Shown in pieces: positions 6,533 through 11,821 of a DNA stretch of 11,821 nt (position 1 is the first letter of the stretch; every line of letters begins with the position of its first letter). Origin of the DNA: an uncultured Prevotellaceae bacterium (GTDB lineage: Bacteria; Bacteroidota; Bacteroidia; Bacteroidales; Bacteroidaceae); NCBI GenBank assembly GCA_945486445.1, contig CALYTD010000003.1, positions 1 to 11,821 on the forward strand. The letters are read 5' to 3'. The notes under the pieces were generated by a model, which did not search any database, was not told where the DNA came from, and saw only the letters and a list, made by a program, of their open reading frames with translations. The position numbers and the translations under genes are program-made.

Positions 6533-6548
6533 CAGCCTGTAACGGCTG
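6533..6548 (-). terminator. Short stem-loop just after trxA
   Basis: CAGCC (6533-6537) pairs with GGCTG (6544-6548) around a six-base loop, 14 bases beyond the trxA stop. The stem is short and lacks a U run, so this is a weak candidate; the large palindrome further on is the more convincing end signal. Confidence 0.2.
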
Positions 6549-6562
6549 CGGGAAGGGCATGG

Positions 6563-6877
6563 TTACAGGTTGGCTTCAAACTTCTCCTGCAACTTAGTCT
6601 TGTTGGCTGCGCCCACAAACTTATCTACAAGTTGGCCGTCACGGAAGAACAGCAGCGTGGGAATGTTGCGTATGCCAAACTCGGCTGCGATGTCCTCGCA
6701 TTCCTCAACGTTACACTTTCCTACCACTATCCTGCCGTCATACTCCTCTGCCAACTGTGCTAACACGGGTGAAATCATCCTGCATGGCCCGCACCACTCA
6801 GCCCAAAAGTCCACTACCAAAGGCTGGCTACCGTTTCTGAGAGCCTCAAAGTTCTCATTTGTTATTACTACTTCCAT
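6563..6877 (-). CDS. trxA: Thioredoxin
   Basis: This 104-residue protein is a cytosolic thioredoxin, which reduces disulfides in target proteins using electrons from thioredoxin reductase. The active site is FWAEWCGPC, with redox Cys29 and Cys32 and Trp28. The cis-proline motif IPT is at 72-74, followed by LLFFRDGQLVDKFVGA. There is no signal peptide. Two extra cysteines (55 and 60, in KCNVEEC) lie outside the active site. It starts 33 bases after the porW stop with no TAnnTTTG box in the gap, so it is probably transcribed with aroA and porW. Confidence 0.97.
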   Translation of the reverse strand: MEVVITNENFEALRNGSQPLVVDFWAEWCGPCRMISPVLAQLAEEYDGRIVVGKCNVEECEDIAAEFGIRNIPTLLFFRDGQLVDKFVGAANKTKLQEKFEANL

Positions 6878-6910
6878 AGTCGTTTGTTTTGTTAATACGT
6901 TATTAATTGT

Positions 6911-9900
6911 TCAGAATCCGTCCAGTTCATAGTACTCGTCCTCCAGTCCCTCGGTGGAGGCCTTGCCCTCGTCCACCACTATTATCTCCTCATCAGCAGG
7001 CTCCGTCTGCGGTTTTTCGCTGCCGTCGTCAATGATTATGGTGTCCTCCCGCGGTGTGTCCGCAGCCTTGTCGTCCTCTACCGGAATCAGTATCCCGTCG
7101 TCAGCAGGCTGCTGCGTTGCTGGTTCCTCAGCCTGTATCTCCAGCACGTCGGTGTTGCCAGCAGAGGGCTTATCCTCCTCTGGCAGGGTGATAAGGCTCT
7201 CCTCCACCCTTTCCGGAGCCCTTTCCTCAGGCAGTTCTATGATGTTCTCAGGCTCGGTGACGCTGTCTGTCGGCAGCGTTATCTCCGTCTCGGCAGGCAA
7301 TACCACCTCCGTCTCAGCAGGCAGAGGTATCAGTTCACCCTCGTCAAGCGCCTCTTCGCTCTTCGGTTCAACAGGCTTTGCGCCGCCCGGTGCCACCTCT
7401 TCGGTTGGCAGCAGCGGCCTGACGGCATCATCAGCCTGTACCTTCTCGTCCTTTGTCAGCACGGGTTCGTAGAGTTGTTCTACATTAGTGACAGGCAGCG
7501 GAGCGAAGTTCTTGACGTAGAACGTGTCATAATCGTTATAACTGTACCTGCTTCCTATCAGTTCAAGGTTGTCCCTGCTTATCACGATGGGTCTGCTGTG
7601 GCCCGCAGTCCGCCGTATTCCCTCCTGCTGTAACAGCATCTTTGCATACTGACGAGCCTCTCCGAAGTTGCGGAAGCCACTGACAGTGAGGTGGTGCATA
7701 CCGTAAACGTCCTCTATGGTGATGTCAAAGTTCCTCACAAGGAAGCTTGTAAAGTTGTAGCGTGCCATCTGGAACAGCAGTTTATTCTCATCTATCGAGT
7801 CGGGCTGATAGGCCATAATGAACATGAACTCCGTCTCACGCTCTGGCGAGAAGGCCCTGTTAGCCATGCTGTCAGCCCCCTCCTGCACCATGCTCCGCCT
7901 GTTCCACACGTCAGACAGGTCGAACTTGGCGCCTCGCAAGCGCCTACCCTCCCTAACACCGTTTATTATCATGCCGGCCATCTCTGCCACAGGGCTCTCC
8001 GGGTAGTCCTTCACCACGGTCTCCATAGCCGCAAGACACTCGGCAGGATATCCGTCATTGAGGCGAGTGAGACCATTTATGAAGATGAATCTGTCACGGT
8101 TTGCACCAAGAGGGAAACGTTCTTCTGACACCGCCGCATTGTCATAAACCTCCTTGAAACGGTCCTCCTTGAAGGCTGTGTATGTCGCTCCGTAGATAGA
8201 ATCCTCCAAATGCTTGCCATAACGGGCATTCTCAGCAAAGTAAGGGTCTGACAATAACTTGGTCCACTGTGACTCAGGGAACTCCGTTTTGAGGTTTCCC
8301 AGATGTCGCTGCGCCTCCATCGGCCGGCCAATCCGTGAGTAAAGCAGGAAGAGATGGTAATATACCTCATCCTTAGGAGTGAAATCCTCATACTGCTCCA
8401 GCAGGCGTTTGAACGCCTTTTCGCTCAGCGGCAGGTTGTCAAGCTTATCCTTGAAGATGACGGCAGAGTGGAAAAGACCGTCCTTTATTATCTCGTTACT
8501 GGCGGCGACAGCCTCCTCAGAGAATGGTATCTGCGCCATATAATACTCTCTCTTGTGCGGATTGTTGACCGCAGAGTCCATTCTTTCCTCCTCAATGCGC
8601 TGCTGTTCCTCCACCGCCATGATGGAGTCACGCTGCTCGTCGGTCAACATAGTGGTGTCAGCAGCCTCCATTGCGATGTCGCCCACCACGGTTTTGTTAT
8701 ACCGTTGCCAGTTATCCGTGTTCTCACGCTTACCCCACGTGCGCTGGAACATCTGTTTTCCCTGCTGAACCAACTGCGGATTGTAGAAATACCACGCTGC
8801 ATTTCTGTTCTGAGCAGTGACATTACGCGGTGTGTTCAGTTCTGTTTTCTTACCGAGGTTGGACCCGTACTTCTGCTGTCTTTGCTGCAATTCTACCTCA
8901 GCAGCCTTCTCTTCCTCCTCTTTTTCCTTCTGTTTAAGGGCGTCAATGACACGGTCTATCGCCTCATTGCGTTCCTCTTCGCTCATCTTTGCCAATGCTT
9001 GCAGCGAGTCTTGCAGATGCACTGCATCGGTGTATGGCACCAGTTCGTCAAGCACTTTCGAGCGTTCTGCAAGGGTATTGTAATCTGGTCGCTCCTTGTC
9101 TAACAGTCCTATCGCCTCGCCGTAGCAGCGTCTTGCGTCGCCATATCGTTCCAATTGCCAGTAAAGGTCGCCAAGATGCAGCAGTAACACGCCCTTTTCT
9201 ATGCCTGAACGCGTTGCTTTGGCATTGCCTTTCTCGTATGATAAGATGGCGTTTGTGGTGTCTTTCTCTGCCAGATAGATATTACCAATGGCGTAATATA
9301 CCTGGTCAAGATAGTCTTTGTTGTTGTCATTGCGCGCCATTCTGCGCAACTTTCCTATCATCTTACGTGCTTGTCCCTTTGCAGACACTTCCGTCATGGA
9401 GATGCGAGCGTTAAATTCTAACTCGTAAGGAGGGTTCTGTCTCACCACTTTCTGGAACGCTTTGTATGCTGCCTGCGTGTTACCTTGCGCGGCTTCTACC
9501 TGTCCGAGCAGGTAATACTCGCGTGCTCTCTGCTTTGAACGCATCTCATGGCGTATGACCTTGCGCAGGTATTCCGCCGCTTTCGGCAGGTTATCCGTGT
9601 GCAGGTAGTAGTCGCAGAGGGTGTAATCCCATTCTTTTTGCGCTCTCCAGTCAATGCTGTCACGCTGCATGTTGCGTATCACGTCCTCGGCATCATAGAG
9701 CCAGTCGCTCTCTATGTAGCACTTTGCCAGCCATGCCCTTGCCTTGCCGTAGATGGCGGGTTGGGTCTTGTAAAGGCGTGACATATATGAGAATGTGGCG
9801 GCAGCTTCATCAAAATTGCCTTGATAGAATTGTGATCGCCCCATGAGCATCCACGCTTTCCACAGGAAGGGGTTATATTCTTTTCTTGAAAGCCACTCTA

Positions 9901-10258
9901 TGTCTTTTGTTGTCTTGCGCCGGTTCTTTGTCCATGTGGGCTTGGCCTTGATGCTATGCATCTGTATTGCCTTCTGACTTTTGGTGATAGCGATGTCATA
10001 GTTGGCTTTTCCGAGTTCGCGACTTGCTTTGTTTCCTACGGTGTATAGCGGCAGTCGTTCTGTGTAGTTGTCCTTGTTGCCGTTTTCTTTTTCAAGTGAT
10101 GCATCGATATATGCCAGCGTACCATTATAATATGTGTTGTACTTTGCGGTGAATCCGTGCCAGAAACGGGTTGCACCCGTGTTCTTTTTTGTGGAACACG
10201 AGGCTGCGAATATGGCAAGGCACAGCATCAGCAGGGTATGTGGCAGTATCTTTCTCAA
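6911..10258 (-). CDS. porW: TPR lipoprotein PorW/SprE of type IX secretion
   Basis: This 1115-residue lipoprotein matches PorW/SprE, which is needed for type IX secretion and is thought to link the inner-membrane motor to the periplasmic ring. A signal peptide ends in a lipobox FAASC (Cys21). The family signature RFWHGFTAKYNTYYNG is at 31-46. TPR-like helical pairs are visible near 131-163, 246-276, 318-345, 356-386 and 632-661. A Glu/Lys/Gln coiled-coil stretch lies at about 425-463. The conserved C-terminal region at 808-925 resembles other family members. Residues 930-1115 form an acidic, Pro-rich tail with repeated hydrophobic motifs, making the protein longer than known PorW/SprE. The start is TTG 10258: an in-frame stop (aroA) lies just upstream and the next ATG (10228) would remove the charged start of the signal peptide. 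It is nine bases after aroA and upstream of trxA. Confidence 0.88.
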   Translation of the reverse strand: MRKILPHTLLMLCLAIFAASCSTKKNTGATRFWHGFTAKYNTYYNGTLAYIDASLEKENGNKDNYTERLPLYTVGNKASRELGKANYDIAITKSQKAIQMHSIKAKPTWTKNRRKTTKDIEWLSRKEYNPFLWKAWMLMGRSQFYQGNFDEAAATFSYMSRLYKTQPAIYGKARAWLAKCYIESDWLYDAEDVIRNMQRDSIDWRAQKEWDYTLCDYYLHTDNLPKAAEYLRKVIRHEMRSKQRAREYYLLGQVEAAQGNTQAAYKAFQKVVRQNPPYELEFNARISMTEVSAKGQARKMIGKLRRMARNDNNKDYLDQVYYAIGNIYLAEKDTTNAILSYEKGNAKATRSGIEKGVLLLHLGDLYWQLERYGDARRCYGEAIGLLDKERPDYNTLAERSKVLDELVPYTDAVHLQDSLQALAKMSEEERNEAIDRVIDALKQKEKEEEEKAAEVELQQRQQKYGSNLGKKTELNTPRNVTAQNRNAAWYFYNPQLVQQGKQMFQRTWGKRENTDNWQRYNKTVVGDIAMEAADTTMLTDEQRDSIMAVEEQQRIEEERMDSAVNNPHKREYYMAQIPFSEEAVAASNEIIKDGLFHSAVIFKDKLDNLPLSEKAFKRLLEQYEDFTPKDEVYYHLFLLYSRIGRPMEAQRHLGNLKTEFPESQWTKLLSDPYFAENARYGKHLEDSIYGATYTAFKEDRFKEVYDNAAVSEERFPLGANRDRFIFINGLTRLNDGYPAECLAAMETVVKDYPESPVAEMAGMIINGVREGRRLRGAKFDLSDVWNRRSMVQEGADSMANRAFSPERETEFMFIMAYQPDSIDENKLLFQMARYNFTSFLVRNFDITIEDVYGMHHLTVSGFRNFGEARQYAKMLLQQEGIRRTAGHSRPIVISRDNLELIGSRYSYNDYDTFYVKNFAPLPVTNVEQLYEPVLTKDEKVQADDAVRPLLPTEEVAPGGAKPVEPKSEEALDEGELIPLPAETEVVLPAETEITLPTDSVTEPENIIELPEERAPERVEESLITLPEEDKPSAGNTDVLEIQAEEPATQQPADDGILIPVEDDKAADTPREDTIIIDDGSEKPQTEPADEEIIVVDEGKASTEGLEDEYYELDGF

Positions 10259-10267
10259 GTTGTTGTA

Positions 10268-11524
10268 TTAGTTCTTGATTTCGTCAATTGTCCACCCTGC
10301 TTTTTTCAGGTCGTCCCAAAAATGGGGGTAACTCTTTGTGACTACTTCTGGATTGTTTATCGCCAGCCTGGGATATACTATTGCTGCTGGTGCAAACGCC
10401 ATGGCCATGCGGTGGTCTTCGTATGTGTCTATCACGGGTTCGGCCATTGCTTCGCACCGTGTTCCGTCCCATGACAGCACGCCTTCTTCTGAATCGTCGA
10501 GCACATAGCCTAGTTTTGACATTTCATATTTAAGTGCTGCTATGCGGTCTGTTTCTTTTATGCGCAGTGTCTGCAAGCCAGTGAAGCGGAAGGGCACGCC
10601 GCATAGGGCTGTCGCCACCACCACGGTCTGTGCCAAGTCGGGCTGGTTTACGAAGTCAAAGTCAAAGCGTGGCAGTGCTCTGCGGTGTGAGTTGAGCGTC
10701 ACCATGATGCTCTTTCCTTGTGCTTTGTCACCGAATCGTGTCTTGATACCGAGCATCATGAAGATGTATCGTATAGCGGCGTCTCCCTGCCTGCTACCGT
10801 CCATCAGTCCTGGCAGGCGCACCTCGCTGTCTTCGTCGCCCATGAGGGTGAGCATTTCGTACCAATATGATGATGCGCTCCAGTCGTTTTCTATGTAGAA
10901 CGGCACTGCCTTGTACGGCTGTGGTCTTACTGCTATGGTGGCGGAGTCTTCCCACTCGACGTCTGCCCCGAACTCCTGCATAGTGCAGATTGTCAGGTCT
11001 ATGTACGGGCGTGATATGACATCACCTGTCAGATGCAGCGTCAGTCCGTTCTTCATCACTGGGCCTACCATCAGAAGTGCTGATATGTACTGTGAGGACA
11101 CGTTGCCTGCTATGTCCAACCTGCCGCCTTCCAACTGGCGTCCACGTATGCGCAATGGCGGGAAGCCTTGTTCCTCCATGTACTCTATGTCTGCTCCCAG
11201 CGTGCGCAATGCCTCTACCAGCACGGTAATCGGGCGGTGTTTCATGCGCTCCGTGCCCGTGATTACGTGTTCGCCGCTACCTACTGACAGCAGCGCCGTG
11301 GTGAACCGCATTGCTGTTCCTGCGGCTTTCACGTTTATTTCGTATGGCATATCACGCAACGCCGCCACCATCACGTCTGTATCATCACACTGGCTGAGGT
11401 TCCCGGGGTGTTCCTTGCCTCCCGCCAAGGCGTTTATTACGAGTGCGCGGTTGCTGATACTCTTTGATGCTGGCAACGTAATCTCGCAGTTCATGGTGCG
11501 AGGTGCTGTCAATATATATTGCAT
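10268..11524 (-). CDS. aroA: 3-phosphoshikimate 1-carboxyvinyltransferase (EPSP synthase)
   Basis: AroA (418 residues) joins shikimate-3-phosphate and phosphoenolpyruvate to make EPSP, the sixth step of the shikimate pathway to aromatic amino acids. Motifs in order: PASKSISNR at 18-26 (Lys21), AAGTAMRF at 67-74, ITGTERMKHRPI at 88-99 (Arg97), NVSSQYISALLM at 141-152 (Gln145), NQPDLAQT at 293-300 with the likely catalytic Asp296, RIKETDRI at 321-328 (Glu324), and DTYEDHRMAMAF at 366-377. The E. coli loop NAGTAMRP has Ala at the Asn position and Phe74 at the Pro101 position. ATG 11524 (MQYILTAPRT) was preferred to an upstream in-frame start at 11596: that start would lie at the -7 box, and its extra 24 residues look unlike family members. 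It is the first gene of the operon with porW and trxA. Confidence 0.95.
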   Translation of the reverse strand: MQYILTAPRTMNCEITLPASKSISNRALVINALAGGKEHPGNLSQCDDTDVMVAALRDMPYEINVKAAGTAMRFTTALLSVGSGEHVITGTERMKHRPITVLVEALRTLGADIEYMEEQGFPPLRIRGRQLEGGRLDIAGNVSSQYISALLMVGPVMKNGLTLHLTGDVISRPYIDLTICTMQEFGADVEWEDSATIAVRPQPYKAVPFYIENDWSASSYWYEMLTLMGDEDSEVRLPGLMDGSRQGDAAIRYIFMMLGIKTRFGDKAQGKSIMVTLNSHRRALPRFDFDFVNQPDLAQTVVVATALCGVPFRFTGLQTLRIKETDRIAALKYEMSKLGYVLDDSEEGVLSWDGTRCEAMAEPVIDTYEDHRMAMAFAPAAIVYPRLAINNPEVVTKSYPHFWDDLKKAGWTIDEIKN

Positions 11525-11593
11525 TGCGTTGTTGTTTTTTATCTGTTTCTGAGCCTGCAAAGACGTGTTTCTACGTGCCCTGCAACTATAAGA

Positions 11594-11625
11594 CAAAATT
11601 ACGACATCTTTCTCACACGTACAAA
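11594..11625 (-). promoter_or_regulatory. Promoter of the aroA-porW-trxA operon
   Basis: Read on the minus strand: TTTG (11625-11622), 20 bases, then TAATTTTG (11601-11594), a full match to the Bacteroidota promoter. Transcription would start near 11587, giving a leader of about 60 bases before the aroA ATG. It points away from the tRNA promoter about 60 bases to its right. Confidence 0.8.
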
Positions 11626-11682
11626 CATTATCATATAAATTTTCTCTATTTCACATTTTTTCATCAAAAAGGCGTAAAAAGA

Positions 11683-11714
11683 TTTGGCAGGCTCATTTTT
11701 TCTGTGTAACTTTG
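11683..11714 (+). promoter_or_regulatory. Promoter of the tRNA-Pro gene
   Basis: TTTG (11683-11686), a 20-base spacer and TAACTTTG (11707-11714) are a full consensus match. Transcription would begin near 11720, leaving about 45 bases of 5' precursor before the mature tRNA. That leader contains a possible small stem, CGCTT (11719-11723) with AAGCG (11732-11736). Confidence 0.8.
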
Positions 11715-11766
11715 CACTCGCTTTCGGGGAGAAGCGTTGTCTTAACATTGTTTTTCCCATTGTAAT

Positions 11767-11821
11767 CGGGATGTAGCGCAGTTGGTTAGCGTACACGTCT
11801 GGGGGGCGTGTGGTCGCCAGT
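11767..11821 (+). tRNA. tRNA-Pro(GGG), 5' part
   Basis: Acceptor strand CGGGATG begins at 11767, followed by TA and a D arm (GCGCAGTTGGTTAGCGT). The anticodon stem CACGT (11794-11798) pairs with GCGTG (11806-11810), with one T-G wobble. The seven-base loop CTGGGGG places anticodon GGG at 11801-11803, which reads CCC proline codons. The variable region and the start of the T arm (GCCAGT) follow. The window ends before the T loop and the 3' acceptor strand. Confidence 0.93.

Noticed and set aside
8354..9103. 249-codon plus-strand open frame inside porW
   Set aside because: It is entirely antisense to porW and is very Leu/Val/Phe-rich, as expected from the reverse complement of a Glu/Gln/Asn-rich coiled-coil region.
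10721..10732. GDKA in AroA as a class II EPSP synthase signature
   Set aside because: It stands outside the expected place and the other class II motifs (such as SAQxK) are absent; the protein has SSQYI.
11525..11596. 24-codon N-terminal extension of aroA
   Set aside because: The upstream start at 11596 falls at the -7 box and the added residues do not resemble AroA; MQYILTAPRT is the natural start.

Overview
The window comes from a member of the Bacteroidota, most likely a Bacteroidales species close to Prevotella. Three signs support this. Promoters have the Bacteroidota form (TTTG or TTG, about 20 bases, then TAnnTTTG) instead of -35/-10 boxes. Gene starts lack Shine-Dalgarno sequences. 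Several genes (gldH, porX, porW) are restricted to this phylum. No mobile element, CRISPR array, rRNA or integrase was found.

Layout. Positions 2-154 hold the last 50 codons of an unrecognised plus-strand gene, followed by a terminator-like hairpin. A stand-alone nucleosidase/phosphorylase-family gene (508-1221) has its own promoter. A plus-strand operon of five tightly packed genes follows (1457-6336): holB (clamp-loader delta'), a PSP1-domain (RicT/YaaT-like) gene, gldH (lipoprotein), porX (two-component response regulator with a PglZ domain) and tsaE (tRNA t6A synthesis). It converges at about 6340-6560 on a minus-strand operon read from right to left: aroA (11524-10268), porW/sprE (10258-6911) and trxA (6877-6563). 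A partial tRNA-Pro(GGG) gene begins at 11767 and is divergent from aroA, each with a clear promoter.

How the genes relate. porX (regulator of type IX secretion genes) and porW (lipoprotein of the secretion machine) lie on the two converging operons, with the Bacteroidota lipoprotein gldH beside porX. The rest is housekeeping: replication (holB), tRNA modification (tsaE), shikimate pathway (aroA), redox (trxA) and nucleoside metabolism.

Most worth a second look: (i) a family of about 20-22-nt repeat units making long hairpins in two intergenic gaps; (ii) Asn in place of the catalytic Asp in the nucleosidase-like protein; (iii) a holB promoter that appears to give an almost leaderless mRNA and carries a perfect inverted repeat over its -7 box; (iv) a delta' subunit without its zinc module; (v) a long acidic PorW tail with repeated short hydrophobic motifs. 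I see no clear new multi-gene system; the novelty lies in these smaller features.
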